From an uncultured Pelagibacteraceae bacterium (lineage in GTDB: Bacteria > Pseudomonadota > Alphaproteobacteria > Pelagibacterales > Pelagibacteraceae), in the NCBI GenBank assembly GCA_902594915.1, contig CACJOA010000002.1:62001-126000 (forward strand): a DNA stretch of 64,000 bases, written 5' to 3'. Positions within the stretch are counted from its first letter, which is position 1; the number at the start of each line of letters is the position of its first letter. The notes beneath the pieces are model-generated. The model worked only from the letters and a program-made list of their open reading frames with translations, was not told the DNA's origin and searched no databases. Shown here piece by piece: positions 46,172 through 56,206 of this stretch. A program made the position numbers and the translations under genes.

Positions 46172-47497
46172 ATGGATCAAAAAATTTTTATAAAAACTTT
46201 TGGATGTCAAATGAATGAATATGATTCTAATCGTATTTATGACACTGTAAAAAAGATTGGTTATATCAAAACAAACAAATATGAAGAAGCAAATTGTTAT
46301 TTATTAAATACGTGTCATATAAGAGATAAAGCTAAAGAAAAAGTTTATCATGAGATTGGAAGAGTAAAAAAAATTTTTAGATCTAAAAAAAAGCCATTAG
46401 TAATAATTACAGGTTGCGTTGCTCAAGCGGAACATCAAGAAATGTTAAAAAGAGAACCTTATATTGATTTAGTTATAGGTCCACAAGCATATCATAAGAT
46501 TAATGACTCAATTTTAAATTACACAGAAAAAAAAAAGATAGATGAAACAGATTTTGATGCTGTTAGTAAATTTGAATATTTGAGTAGAATAAAAAATCGA
46601 TCAGGTAAAACATCATCTTTCTTAACAATTCAAGAAGGATGTGATAAGTTTTGTCACTTTTGTGTTGTGCCATATACTAGAGGTCCAGAGTATTCAAGAC
46701 CATTTAATCAGATTGTTGATGAAGCAAAAAATTTAGCAGATCAAGGTGCTAAAGAAATAATTTTATTAGGTCAGAATGTTAACGCATATAATGATGATGG
46801 TTTGAGACTATCAAATTTGATCTTAGAAATTGAAAAGATAAATAAGATCGCCCGAATTAGATATACGACTTCACATCCTAGAGACATGACAGATGATTTA
46901 ATTGAGGTTTATAAAAATTCAAAAAAAATAATGCCTTTGATACATCTTCCTATTCAAAGTGGATCCGATAAAATTTTAAATTTAATGAATAGAAAACACA
47001 CAATAAAAGATTATTTAAAAATTTATGATAAAATTAAAATGATAAATCCATCGATTGAATTTTCCAGTGATTTTATCGTTGGATATCCAGGCGAGGAAGA
47101 GAAAGATTTTGAAAAAACATTAGAATTAATAAATAAAATTGAATTTATAAACTCATACTCCTTTATATTTAGCCCAAGACCTGGCACTGTGGCTGAAAAA
47201 CTAAAACAAATTGATAAAAGTATTTTACTAAAAAGGCTAAAAAAAATCCAAAAACAGTTATTTGATAATCAAATTAAAAAAAATAAATTTTTAGAAAATA
47301 AAATAATTGAAGTATTAGTTGAAAATCAAACTGATGATAAACTTAGACTTTTTGGTAGATCAGAGTACATGAACTCTGTCATTTTCGATGGAAACAAAGA
47401 ACTAATTGGCAAAATTCTTAAAATCAGAATTGAAAAAACAAATCAACACACTCTATTTGGACATATTCATCAAATCACCGGTAAAAAGGTAGCTTAA
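46172..47497 (+). CDS. miaB: tRNA-2-methylthio-N6-dimethylallyladenosine synthase MiaB
   Basis: 441 residues. N-terminal UPF0004 domain with cysteines in TFGCQMNEYDS, LNTCHIRDKA and TGCVAQAE; radical SAM motif EGCDKFCHFCVVPYTRG near residues 151-167 (CxxxCxxC); and a C-terminal TRAM domain ending GKILKIRIEKTNQHTLFG. It adds methylthio to i6A37 of tRNAs. One base after fur and 2 bases before phoH, it belongs to a long plus-strand operon. Confidence 0.97.
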   Translation: MDQKIFIKTFGCQMNEYDSNRIYDTVKKIGYIKTNKYEEANCYLLNTCHIRDKAKEKVYHEIGRVKKIFRSKKKPLVIITGCVAQAEHQEMLKREPYIDLVIGPQAYHKINDSILNYTEKKKIDETDFDAVSKFEYLSRIKNRSGKTSSFLTIQEGCDKFCHFCVVPYTRGPEYSRPFNQIVDEAKNLADQGAKEIILLGQNVNAYNDDGLRLSNLILEIEKINKIARIRYTTSHPRDMTDDLIEVYKNSKKIMPLIHLPIQSGSDKILNLMNRKHTIKDYLKIYDKIKMINPSIEFSSDFIVGYPGEEEKDFEKTLELINKIEFINSYSFIFSPRPGTVAEKLKQIDKSILLKRLKKIQKQLFDNQIKKNKFLENKIIEVLVENQTDDKLRLFGRSEYMNSVIFDGNKELIGKILKIRIEKTNQHTLFGHIHQITGKKVA

Positions 47498-47499
47498 AA

Positions 47500-48495
47500 T
47501 TGGTTAATATAATTAAAAAAAATTCAGATAAAAAATTAAAATTTGTTTACTCTGATAACGATACGCTTAGCGTAATATTTCAAGATAACAATTTATTGAT
47601 TGGTGTTGTTGGGGAGTTTAATAAAAATTTACAACAGCTAGAGAAAATTATCCAATGTGATATTTATTCTAGAGGAAACTCAATAGTTATTAAGTCGAGT
47701 CCAAGTAAAAATGAAATTGTAAAAAATGCTATTCAATTTTTAGCAGAGCAATATTTAAATAATGGGAGTATAGAAAGTAAAGATATAGTCTCATCAGTAG
47801 ATAACTTTATGATCAGCGAGAAGTTAAAAAAAAATAATGTAACCGATATCATTAAGACTCCTAAAAAATCTATTATACCAAGATCTGAAAAACAAAAAGA
47901 TTATGTTAGAGCTTTAAGACAGAGCGATATTATAATTTCGGCTGGACCTGCAGGAACAGGAAAAACTTTTTTGGCTGTTGCAATTGGATTAATGATGTTA
48001 TTAGAAAAAAAAATTGAGAGAATTATATTATCTAGACCAGCTGTTGAAGCGGGTGAGCGTTTGGGTTTCCTACCTGGAGATATGAAGGAAAAAGTAGATC
48101 CTTATCTAAGACCATTGTACGACTCACTTTATGATCTTTTTGATTTTGAAAAAATACAAAGAATGATTGAAATTGGGGATATCGAGATTGCACCATTGGC
48201 GTTTATGAGGGGCAGAACTTTAAAAAATTCTTTTGCCATTTTAGACGAGGCTCAAAATGCTACTGATACTCAGATTAAAATGTTTTTAACGCGAATTGGC
48301 GACAATTCAAAAATCGTTGTTAATGGGGATCCTAGCCAAATAGATTTACCAAATAAAAATATGTCTGGCTTAGAAAGATCAAAAAAACTATTAGGAGATT
48401 TAAGCGAAATATCAGTTATTGATTTTGATCATTCTGATGTCGTAAGACATCCCCTTGTTTCCAAAATAGTCAAAGCATATTCTAATAATGATTAA
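47500..48495 (+). CDS. ybeZ: PhoH-like ATPase (YbeZ)
   Basis: 331 residues starting with TTG at 47500. P-loop ISAGPAGTGKTFLAVA near residues 146-161, SRPAVEAGERLGFLPGD and FAILDEAQNATDTQIKMFLTR near 248-268 (Walker B) are PhoH motifs. It associates with YbeY in ribosomal RNA processing. The TTG start is supported by position 2 bases after the miaB stop and by N-terminal similarity in length. It overlaps ybeY by 8 bases. Confidence 0.95.
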   Translation: MVNIIKKNSDKKLKFVYSDNDTLSVIFQDNNLLIGVVGEFNKNLQQLEKIIQCDIYSRGNSIVIKSSPSKNEIVKNAIQFLAEQYLNNGSIESKDIVSSVDNFMISEKLKKNNVTDIIKTPKKSIIPRSEKQKDYVRALRQSDIIISAGPAGTGKTFLAVAIGLMMLLEKKIERIILSRPAVEAGERLGFLPGDMKEKVDPYLRPLYDSLYDLFDFEKIQRMIEIGDIEIAPLAFMRGRTLKNSFAILDEAQNATDTQIKMFLTRIGDNSKIVVNGDPSQIDLPNKNMSGLERSKKLLGDLSEISVIDFDHSDVVRHPLVSKIVKAYSNND

Positions 48496-48949
48496 TTTAA
48501 ATGTCTTCTCTGAAGAGAGGGCTTGGTCCAAAAAAATCAAAAATAAAAGTTCTTTTTTTAAAAATATTTGTAAATTTTTTCCTAAAAATTATAAATTTCC
48601 AAATAAAAGTGTAATTATAACATTACTATTATCAAACAATAAAAGAATAAAAAAATTGAATAAGTTGTTTAGAAATAAAGATAAACCCACAGACATTTTA
48701 TCTTTTCCATTTGATCAGAAAATTAGTATTTCAAAACAAACTTACTTAGGTGATATTATTATAAGTTATGATTTTATGGATAAACCAAAATCACAGAACT
48801 CTAAATTATTTAGAAAAAAAGTTATAAAAACTTTTATTCATGGGTTCCTTCATCTCTTGGCTTTCAATCATATTAAAGATAAAGATTATAGAAAAATGCT
48901 TAGAGAAGAAGAAATTATCTATAAATCTGTAATTTCAAAGATTAATTAA
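48488..48949 (+). CDS. ybeY: Endoribonuclease YbeY (rRNA maturation factor)
   Basis: 153 residues. RNKDKPTDILSFPF near residues 60-73 and the zinc-binding FIHGFLHLLAFNH near 117-129 (HGxLHLxGxxH, with the third ligand His) are diagnostic. It processes the 3' end of 16S rRNA. It overlaps phoH by 8 bases. A corC gene, usual between ybeY and lnt in alphaproteobacteria, is missing; lnt follows after one base. Confidence 0.95.
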   Translation: MINLNVFSEERAWSKKIKNKSSFFKNICKFFPKNYKFPNKSVIITLLLSNNKRIKKLNKLFRNKDKPTDILSFPFDQKISISKQTYLGDIIISYDFMDKPKSQNSKLFRKKVIKTFIHGFLHLLAFNHIKDKDYRKMLREEEIIYKSVISKIN

Positions 48950-48950
48950 A

Positions 48951-50489
48951 TTGAGTAAAAAATTTTATCTTGAATTTGTTTTTTTACTTTTTCTAGGATC
49001 AATAACATCTTTAAGCTTGCCTCCTTATAATTTTCTATTAATTAATTTTATAACATTTACTTTATTCTTTATTTTTCTAATACGTAAAACAAAAAAAAAT
49101 AAAAAATTAGCTTTTTTTTATGGATGGTTATTTGGATTCGGATATTTTGTAACAAATATATATTGGATCACAATTTCATTAACTTTTGATGAAACTTTCA
49201 AATTATTAATTCCAATTTCAATCTTACTAGTCCCGGGATTTTTGGCTATATTTTATGGGTTCATCTCGTATCTATTTATAATTTTTAAACCAAAAAAAAT
49301 TATAGCTTCTCTACTCTTTTTTTCACTAATTTTTGGTTTAATAGAATTTGTTAGAGGAAAAATTTTAACTGGTTTTCCATGGAATTTAATTGCGTATAGT
49401 TTTTCAAATCAATTAGAAATTTTAAGTATAACCTCAATCTTAGGAACCTATGGATTTAATTTATTTTGTATTTCATTATTTGTTAGTCCTGCCTTATTTT
49501 TTATAAATAACTCTAAGAAAGATATTCTATTAATAATTTTCTTTTCTTTAATAATAGGTTTTTTTTATTTTTATGGATCGTTAAAGCATTCAAATTTTGA
49601 AAAAGCCGACATTAAAAAATATAGTCATAAAATAAGAATTATTGGATCAAATATTAATTTGGATAGATTTTATCATAATGTGGACCCAACATTTATTATA
49701 ACTGAACTTATTCAGATAAGTGAACCAGCAAAAGACGAAAAAATAATCTTTATTTGGCCAGAAGGTATATTACCATCCATTTACCAAGATGAACTTAATG
49801 AATATTTTCAGTTATTCGAAAATAAATTTAACAAAAATCATTTTTTGGTAATTGGAATTAATAGTCGATCTCTAGGAGAAAGTGAAAAAAAATATTTTAA
49901 TTCGCTTGCAATTTATGACCATAAGTTAAAATTAATTAATTCTTATAGTAAAATAAATCTTGTTCCATTTGGAGAATTTTTACCATTTGAGAAAGTTTTA
50001 AAAAGATTTGGATTAAAAACTATAGCAAATGATTATCAATCCTTTTCTAGAGGGAGTGAGAGAAAAGTTATTAAAATTAATCAAGAAAATTTTTCAATAA
50101 AATTCTTACCACTTATTTGTTATGAGATAATTTATTCTGGTGAAATTTATGAAAATTTTGACTTTGATTTTATCGTGAATATTTCTGAAGATGGATGGTT
50201 TGGCAATTCTATTGGACCTAAGCAACATTTTGTTCACAGTATATATAGAGCGATTGAGAGTGGGAAATACGTTTTAAGGTCAGCAAATAATGGAATTGCT
50301 GCGGTAGTAAATCCGCTGGGCGTTATAGAAAAAAAAGTTGATTATTTCAATTCAGGATTTGTTGATTTTAGTCATGCAAGAAAAGTTCAACCAACAGTAT
50401 TTTCAAAATATGGAAATAAAATTTTTCTATTAATAATTTTGTTGTATATTTTTTTAATTTTTTCATTTATTAGAATTAATTATGAGTGA
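48951..50489 (+). CDS. lnt: Apolipoprotein N-acyltransferase
   Basis: 512 residues starting with TTG at 48951. Six N-terminal membrane segments include [16 protein letters not shown] and ITGFPWNL-type [11 protein letters not shown]; the periplasmic nitrilase-like domain has the catalytic triad in [11 protein letters not shown] (Glu), [15 protein letters not shown] (Lys) and [11 protein letters not shown] (Cys). It N-acylates lipoproteins, several of which are encoded in this window. The stop overlaps metK by 8 bases. Confidence 0.95.
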   Translation: MSKKFYLEFVFLLFLGSITSLSLPPYNFLLINFITFTLFFIFLIRKTKKNKKLAFFYGWLFGFGYFVTNIYWITISLTFDETFKLLIPISILLVPGFLAIFYGFISYLFIIFKPKKIIASLLFFSLIFGLIEFVRGKILTGFPWNLIAYSFSNQLEILSITSILGTYGFNLFCISLFVSPALFFINNSKKDILLIIFFSLIIGFFYFYGSLKHSNFEKADIKKYSHKIRIIGSNINLDRFYHNVDPTFIITELIQISEPAKDEKIIFIWPEGILPSIYQDELNEYFQLFENKFNKNHFLVIGINSRSLGESEKKYFNSLAIYDHKLKLINSYSKINLVPFGEFLPFEKVLKRFGLKTIANDYQSFSRGSERKVIKINQENFSIKFLPLICYEIIYSGEIYENFDFDFIVNISEDGWFGNSIGPKQHFVHSIYRAIESGKYVLRSANNGIAAVVNPLGVIEKKVDYFNSGFVDFSHARKVQPTVFSKYGNKIFLLIILLYIFLIFSFIRINYE

Positions 50490-51651
50490 TTTAAAAAACT
50501 ATCTTTTCACGAGTGAATCAGTCTCTGAGGGACATCCAGATAAAGTTTCTGATAGAATTTCGGATATGGTGGTTGATAATTATCTTGCCAAAGATCCATT
50601 TTCAAGAGTAGCTTGTGAAACTCTAACAACAACAAATAAAGTGGTTTTAGCAGGAGAGGTTAGAGGTCCTGAAATAAAGGAAGATTACATTATTGAAAAA
50701 GTAAGAGAGTGCATAAAAGATATAGGATATGATCAAAAAGGTTTTACATGGAAAAATGAAACAAAAATTGAAAGCCATTTACATTCACAATCAAGCGATA
50801 TTGCAATTGGAGTAGATTCGTCAGGAAATAAAGATGAAGGTGCAGGGGATCAAGGTATCATGTTTGGATATGCTTGTGATGAAACAGATTTTTTTATGCC
50901 AGCACCAATTCATTATTCACATAAAATTTTAAGATTAATGGCAGAGGACAGAAAATCTGGAATTTTAAAAAATATTGAGCCAGATTCAAAAAGCCAGGTA
51001 ACGTTTGAATATATTGATGGAAAACCAAAAAATGTTAAATCAATTGTAATTTCTTCACAACATTCAGCAGACATTAATCAGTCTAAAGTCAGAGATTTAT
51101 TAAGACCTTATATATTAAAATCTATACCGAAAAATTTTCTTCAGGATTTCAATGAAGATGAGTTTTATGTGAATCCTACTGGAAATTTTGTTATAGGTGG
51201 ACCAGATGGTGATTGTGGTTTGACAGGAAGAAAAATCATAGTTGATACGTATGGTGGAGCGGCTCCTCATGGCGGTGGTGCATTTTCAGGTAAAGATCCA
51301 ACAAAAGTTGATAGATCTGCAGCCTACGCAGCAAGATATATTGCAAAAAATATTGTTGCTTCAAAGCTATCAAATAAATGCTTAATACAATTATCTTATG
51401 CAATTGGTGTTTCAAAACCTTTGTCTGTTTATGTAAATTTGTTTGACGACGACTTAGACAAAAATAAATTTGTTATTGAAAAAATTAATGAAAATTTTGA
51501 TTTGAGCCCAAGAGGCATAAGAGAGATGTTAAAATTAAATAAGCCCATATATCAAAAAACAGCGGCTTATGGTCATTTTGGCAGACTTCCAGAAGATGAT
51601 GGGTCTTTTTCATGGGAAAAAACTGATAAAAAAGATGTTTTTTCTAAATAG
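50482..51651 (+). CDS. metK: S-adenosylmethionine synthetase
   Basis: 389 residues. [20 protein letters not shown] near residues 9-28, [12 protein letters not shown] near 130 and [22 protein letters not shown] near 266-287 are MetK signatures. It makes SAM from methionine and ATP. The start overlaps lnt, so there is no room for a SAM riboswitch in front. trmB and rimP, which often separate metK from nusA in alphaproteobacteria, are not here. Confidence 0.98.
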   Translation: MSDLKNYLFTSESVSEGHPDKVSDRISDMVVDNYLAKDPFSRVACETLTTTNKVVLAGEVRGPEIKEDYIIEKVRECIKDIGYDQKGFTWKNETKIESHLHSQSSDIAIGVDSSGNKDEGAGDQGIMFGYACDETDFFMPAPIHYSHKILRLMAEDRKSGILKNIEPDSKSQVTFEYIDGKPKNVKSIVISSQHSADINQSKVRDLLRPYILKSIPKNFLQDFNEDEFYVNPTGNFVIGGPDGDCGLTGRKIIVDTYGGAAPHGGGAFSGKDPTKVDRSAAYAARYIAKNIVASKLSNKCLIQLSYAIGVSKPLSVYVNLFDDDLDKNKFVIEKINENFDLSPRGIREMLKLNKPIYQKTAAYGHFGRLPEDDGSFSWEKTDKKDVFSK

Positions 51652-51657
51652 TTTAGG

Positions 51658-51685
51658 TTGAATAATAATAAAACTTTACTATATT
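51658..51685 (+). promoter_or_regulatory. Possible promoter between metK and nusA
   Basis: TTGAAT at 51658-51663, a 16-bp spacer and TATATT at 51680-51685, predicting a start near 51692. It would make a short leader containing the hairpin at 51708-51729. Tentative, because similar hexamers are frequent in AT-rich DNA. Confidence 0.45.
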
Positions 51686-51707
51686 CCACTGACATTATTA
51701 ACTTTAC

Positions 51708-51734
51708 AAAATGGGCTTGGGCCCATTTTTTTTT
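51708..51734 (+). terminator. Intrinsic terminator directly in front of nusA
   Basis: AAAATGGGC (51708-51716) pairs with GCCCATTTT (51721-51729) around TTGG, followed by a T-run to 51734, ending 13 bases before the nusA ATG. It may end the lnt-metK transcript, act as an attenuator of a nusA leader transcript, or both. Confidence 0.85.
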
Positions 51735-51747
51735 GGAATAAAGAAAA

Positions 51748-53301
51748 ATGTTAAACAAAAGAGCAGATAAATTAGAATTATTGAGAATTGCTGAAGCTGT
51801 AGCATTGGAGAAATCAATTGATAAAGAGTTGATAATTAACTCCATGGAGACAGGAATTGCTAAAGCAGCAAAATCAAAATTTGGACAAGATAATGAGATA
51901 AAAGTTTTAATTAATAGAGATAATGGCGATATTGAAATATATAGAAAATTAGTCATTTCTGAAAATCCCGAGAATTCAAATACAGAAATTAAACTTGAGG
52001 ACGCTGTAAACTTAAATTCAACTAATAAAGATAAAAAAGTTGGCGATGAAATTTTACAACCTTTGCCATCATTCGATTTTGGTAGGATAGCAGCTCAAAC
52101 AGCAAAACAAGTAATAAGTTTTAACGTAAGAGAGGCAGAGCGTGAAAGACAGTATAACGATTTTAAAGATAAAAAAGACACAATCTTAAGTGGAATAGTA
52201 AAAAGATTGGAATTTGGAAATGTGATAGTCGACCTTGGACGAACTGAAGCGATAATTCAAAAAAATGAGCTAATTCCGAGAGAAAATATTAAACCTGGAG
52301 ACAGGATTAAAGCTTATTGCCACGATGTAAGAAGAGAACCAAGAGGTCAGCAGATCTTTTTATCAAGAGGTCATCCTAAATTTATGGAAAAACTTTTTGT
52401 GCAGGAAGTTCCTGAAATTTATGATGGATTAATTGAAATTAAATCTTCTTCGAGAGACCCAGGTAGTAGAGCTAAAATTTGTGTAAAAGCTGTGGATACC
52501 TCGTTAGATCCAGTTGGAGCGTGTGTAGGTATGAGAGGTTCAAGAGTTCAAGCAGTTGTAAACGAATTGCAAGGTGAAAAAATTGATATTGTAAATTGGT
52601 CTGAAGATCCAGCAATACTTGTTTCGAATGCCTTATCACCTGCTGAAGTACAAAGGGTGAATGTAGATGCTGAAAGAAAAAAACTTGATGTGATTTTAAG
52701 CGAGGAAAATTTAAGTAAAGCGATTGGTAGAAGAGGGCAAAATGTCAGATTAGCCACAAAACTTTTGAATTTTGAAATTAATATCATGACTGATCAAGAA
52801 GACTCTGAGCGGAGACAGCTTGAGTTCAAAGAGAAAACAGATAATTTTGTTAAAAATTTAGAACTTGACGAAACTTTAGGTCAGCTCTTAGTAGCAGAGG
52901 GATTTTCAACAATAGATGATATTAAAGATAGCACAACTGAAAATTTATCTAAAATAGAGGGAATTGAGGAAGACACGGCTAAAGCTTTAATAGAAAGAGC
53001 TAAAGAATTTCACCAAAAAGATCAAGAGGACATATCTAAAAGAATAAAGGATCTAGGTTTAACTGATGATTTAATAAATTTAAAAGGTTTAACACCAGGT
53101 ATGTTAGTAACGCTTGGAGAACAAAAAATTTTGAGTTTGGCAGATTTTGCTGACCTTGCATCAGATGAGTTAACAGGAGGTTTTGATATAGTAAAGGGTG
53201 AAAGAATAAAAATTCAAGGTTATTTAGAAGACTTTGCATTATCAAAAAGTGAAGCTGATGAATTAATTATGTCTGCCAGAAATATAGTTTACAAAGATTG
53301 A
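51748..53301 (+). CDS. nusA: Transcription termination/antitermination protein NusA
   Basis: 517 residues. N-terminal polymerase-binding domain, then an S1 domain (TILSGIVKRLEFGNVIVDLGRTEAIIQKNE, here in two stretches), KH domains with DPVGACVGMRGSRVQAV and LSKAIGRRGQNVRLATKL, and two C-terminal helix-hairpin-helix repeats (LSKIEGIEEDTAKALIERA; GFDIVKGERIKIQGYLEDF). It modulates pausing, intrinsic termination and Rho action. It heads nusA-infB-rbfA-rpsO-pnp; ylxR, usually next, is missing and infB follows after 10 bp. Confidence 0.97.
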   Translation: MLNKRADKLELLRIAEAVALEKSIDKELIINSMETGIAKAAKSKFGQDNEIKVLINRDNGDIEIYRKLVISENPENSNTEIKLEDAVNLNSTNKDKKVGDEILQPLPSFDFGRIAAQTAKQVISFNVREAERERQYNDFKDKKDTILSGIVKRLEFGNVIVDLGRTEAIIQKNELIPRENIKPGDRIKAYCHDVRREPRGQQIFLSRGHPKFMEKLFVQEVPEIYDGLIEIKSSSRDPGSRAKICVKAVDTSLDPVGACVGMRGSRVQAVVNELQGEKIDIVNWSEDPAILVSNALSPAEVQRVNVDAERKKLDVILSEENLSKAIGRRGQNVRLATKLLNFEINIMTDQEDSERRQLEFKEKTDNFVKNLELDETLGQLLVAEGFSTIDDIKDSTTENLSKIEGIEEDTAKALIERAKEFHQKDQEDISKRIKDLGLTDDLINLKGLTPGMLVTLGEQKILSLADFADLASDELTGGFDIVKGERIKIQGYLEDFALSKSEADELIMSARNIVYKD

Positions 53302-53311
53302 GGTATGAGAA

Positions 53312-55525
53312 ATGGAAAACAAAAAAACAAAATTAACTATTTCTGGAAATCCCAAAAAAACGTTTAAAAGTTTTGATACCTCAAAATCTCGGAGCAAAAA
53401 AACCGTAATAATTGATAAACAATCAAATAGATCTATTAGCAAAGGTATTTCAAATAAGTCTTTTGGAGCTAAGCAAACTTCATCTTTCAAAAGAGGTATA
53501 CAATTAAAAAGTAATTTTATTCATAAATCACCAAGTACAACAAGTGATTTTGAGAGGCGTAAACTTGCTGAACAGCGAGCCACAAAAAGACTTAAAGGAG
53601 ATAGTGAAAATAAAGAAAAAAAATCTAAACTAGGGCCAAAAAAAAGAGAATTAAAACTAACTGTTTCAAGGGCACTAAGCGATGAAATTGAAACAAGAGA
53701 AAGAAGTTTAGCGTCTGTAAAAAGAGCGAGACAAAAGGAGCTTAAAAATTCAATAAAAGATGAAAATCAGGAAAATTTAAAACCAATTAAAAGAAATATA
53801 AATATACCTGAAGCCATAACCGTTAGAGAGCTTGCAAATAGAATGGCAGAACAATCAAGCAATGTAATAAAGTATTTATTTGGCATGGGAGTCACGGTAA
53901 CTATCAATCAAACCTTAGCTGCAGACACTGCTGAATATTTAGTAAAAGAATTTGGACATAATCCAATTAGAGAAGAAAAAGCAGAGGAAATTATAAAAAA
54001 GATAAAAGAGTCTAGAACAGAAAACTTAAAAAATCGACCTCCTATAGTTACAGTCATGGGACATGTTGATCATGGAAAAACATCAGTATTGGATGCTCTA
54101 AGAAGTGCTAATGTTGTATCTGGAGAATTTGGTGGTATTACGCAACATATCGGAGCATATCAAATTGAACATGATGCTAAAAAGCTAACATTTATAGATA
54201 CACCTGGTCATGCCGCTTTCACGGAAATGAGGGCGCGTGGATCAAAACTTACTGATGTGGTTGTTTTAGTTGTAGCTGCAGATGATGGAGTAAAACCTCA
54301 AACTATTGAGTCTATAAAACATGCAAAAGCAGCGAAAGTTCCAATAGTAGTTGCTATCAATAAATGTGATTTACCTGAAGCAGACGTTCAGAAAATTAAA
54401 AATCAATTGTTAGAACACGAATTAATTGCTGAAGATTTATCTGGAGATACTTTAATGGTAGAAATATCTGCAAAAACTAAAATGAATTTAGATAAACTAG
54501 TTGAAGCAATAATTCTGCAAGCTGAAATTTTAGATTTAAAAACAGATTTTGATTCAAAAGCAACAGGAGTTGTTTTAGAATCAAAAATTGATATTGGAAG
54601 GGGTCCTGTAGCAACAATAATAATAACGACAGGAACTTTAAAAAAAGGTGATTTTTTTGTTAGTGGCTTAAGATGGGGTAAAATTAGAGCGATTATTAAT
54701 GATAAAGGAAAAAATATTAACGATGCGCTTCCTTCAACACCAGTTGAAATTTTAGGAATTAATGGAGCAGCTAAAGCAGGAGATGATTTTATAGTATTAG
54801 ATAGCGAAAAAGAGGCAAAATCATTAAGTGAAAATAGAACGCATGAGAGTAAGGATGGAAAAAATCCTTTATCTTTTGCTACACAAGAATCTGCGTTTTC
54901 AAATAAATCTTCTGAAGAGTTAAATTTAATCATAAAATCTGATGTTCATGGATCTTCAGAAGCGATTAAGAATGCTATAGCTCAAATAAAACACGACGAA
55001 GTAAAACCCAAAATCATATTAGCAGATATTGGAATGGTTACAGAGACAGATGTTACACTAGCAAAAGCTTCTAACGCTGTATTGATAGCTTTTAATGTGA
55101 AGCCAAGCAAAGAAGCAAAAAAATTAGCAGAGATTGAAAAAATCCAAATATCATCCTACAATATAATTTACGAAGTTTTGGATTACGTAAAAAAGAAAAT
55201 GTCTGGATTATTAACTCCAGACCTGGAGGAAAAAATTACTGGAACTGCACAGATCTTACAAATATTTAAGGTATCAGGTGCAGGTAGTGTTGCTGGCTCA
55301 AAAGTGACAGACGGTGAAATTTTTAGTTCATCAAGTGTTAGATTGATAAGAGATGGGGTAGTTATATTTACTGGCGAGATAGGAACTTTATTTAGAGAAA
55401 AAAACCAAGTAAAACAGGTTAATAATGGTCAGGAATGTGGAATAACTCTAAAAGATTACATGGATTTTAAGAAAGATGACACTATAGAAGCTTTTAATGT
55501 AACTTCAAAAGAAAGGTCAATTTAA
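53312..55525 (+). CDS. infB: Translation initiation factor IF-2
   Basis: 737 residues, shorter than most because the N-terminal linker is reduced. It begins with the alphaproteobacterial TKLTISGNPKKTF motif, has the IF2_N domain (ITVRELANRMAEQSSNVIKYL), then the G domain with MGHVDHGKTSVLDALR, DTPGHAAF and NKCDLP, and beta-barrel domains ending near 737. It brings initiator tRNA to the ribosome. Its stop overlaps the rbfA start by 1 base. Confidence 0.98.
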   Translation: MENKKTKLTISGNPKKTFKSFDTSKSRSKKTVIIDKQSNRSISKGISNKSFGAKQTSSFKRGIQLKSNFIHKSPSTTSDFERRKLAEQRATKRLKGDSENKEKKSKLGPKKRELKLTVSRALSDEIETRERSLASVKRARQKELKNSIKDENQENLKPIKRNINIPEAITVRELANRMAEQSSNVIKYLFGMGVTVTINQTLAADTAEYLVKEFGHNPIREEKAEEIIKKIKESRTENLKNRPPIVTVMGHVDHGKTSVLDALRSANVVSGEFGGITQHIGAYQIEHDAKKLTFIDTPGHAAFTEMRARGSKLTDVVVLVVAADDGVKPQTIESIKHAKAAKVPIVVAINKCDLPEADVQKIKNQLLEHELIAEDLSGDTLMVEISAKTKMNLDKLVEAIILQAEILDLKTDFDSKATGVVLESKIDIGRGPVATIIITTGTLKKGDFFVSGLRWGKIRAIINDKGKNINDALPSTPVEILGINGAAKAGDDFIVLDSEKEAKSLSENRTHESKDGKNPLSFATQESAFSNKSSEELNLIIKSDVHGSSEAIKNAIAQIKHDEVKPKIILADIGMVTETDVTLAKASNAVLIAFNVKPSKEAKKLAEIEKIQISSYNIIYEVLDYVKKKMSGLLTPDLEEKITGTAQILQIFKVSGAGSVAGSKVTDGEIFSSSSVRLIRDGVVIFTGEIGTLFREKNQVKQVNNGQECGITLKDYMDFKKDDTIEAFNVTSKERSI

Positions 55526-55893
55526 TGGCTGATAGAATAGGAAAACCAATATCGCAACGTCAACTAAGGGTTGGAGAAATGATAAAACAATCTTTAAGTA
55601 TGATTTTTTTAAGAAATGAGGCTAAAGTTCCTAATTTAGAAACAAATACAATTACAGTAACAGAAGTAAGAATGAGTCAAGATTTAAAAATTGCAAAAGC
55701 TTATGTTATGCCACTTGGAGGCAAAAATGCTGAGAAAGTCATCGAAATTTTAAAAGATCACTCATTTTTAATCAGAAAAATTTTGTCAAAAAAAGTTGTT
55801 ATGAAATTTTTACCAAAATTACTTTTTAGAAAAGATGAGTCATTTGAGTACGCAGAAAAAATTGAAAACTTGATAAAACAAACAAATAAATAG
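55525..55893 (+). CDS. rbfA: Ribosome-binding factor A
   Basis: 122 residues with a single KH-like fold: RQLRVGEMIKQSLSMIFLR at the N-terminus, ITVTEVRMSQDLKIAKAYVMPLG in the middle and the L.F..D.S-type LLFRKDESFEYAEKIENLI at the end. It aids 30S maturation. It is followed by rpsO after 8 bp; truB, normally between rbfA and rpsO, is absent. Confidence 0.95.
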   Translation: MADRIGKPISQRQLRVGEMIKQSLSMIFLRNEAKVPNLETNTITVTEVRMSQDLKIAKAYVMPLGGKNAEKVIEILKDHSFLIRKILSKKVVMKFLPKLLFRKDESFEYAEKIENLIKQTNK

Positions 55894-55901
55894 GAAAACA
55901 T

Positions 55902-56150
55902 ATGATAAAAAAAACACAAGAATTAGCAATGCATGATAAAGATACTGGATCTTCTGAAATACAGATTGCTTTGTTAACAGAGAAGATTGAAGTTCTCTCA
56001 AAACATATAAAACAATTTAAAAAAGACAAACATTCCTCAGTAGGTTTGTTAAAAGCAGTAAATAAAAGAAAAAAATTGTTAGATTATTTAAAGAGAAATA
56101 AAATGGACTCATACAAAAATGTACTGTCGAAATTAAATTTAAGAAAATAA
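55902..56150 (+). CDS. rpsO: 30S ribosomal protein S15
   Basis: 82 residues, 6-7 shorter at the N-terminus than the usual 88-89. The DTGSSEIQIALLTEKIEVLSKHIK region and KDKHSSVGLLKAVNKRKKLLDYLKR (each read in the normal order) plus LNLRK at the end are S15. It binds 16S rRNA helices early in 30S assembly. It is followed by pnp after 56 bp, the order found widely in bacteria. Confidence 0.96.
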   Translation: MIKKTQELAMHDKDTGSSEIQIALLTEKIEVLSKHIKQFKKDKHSSVGLLKAVNKRKKLLDYLKRNKMDSYKNVLSKLNLRK

Positions 56151-56206
56151 GAATTAAACTAGATGGAACAGAACTAAATGAATGAATATAATGAAATGGA
56201 AATGAA

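Noticed and set aside
50400-50481. SAM riboswitch before metK
   Set aside because: metK starts inside the lnt gene with an 8-base overlap, so no leader of its own exists.
54403-54933. A 176-codon frame opposite infB
   Set aside because: It lies within the conserved IF-2 GTPase region and has no recognisable motif or ribosome binding site; treated as a shadow frame.
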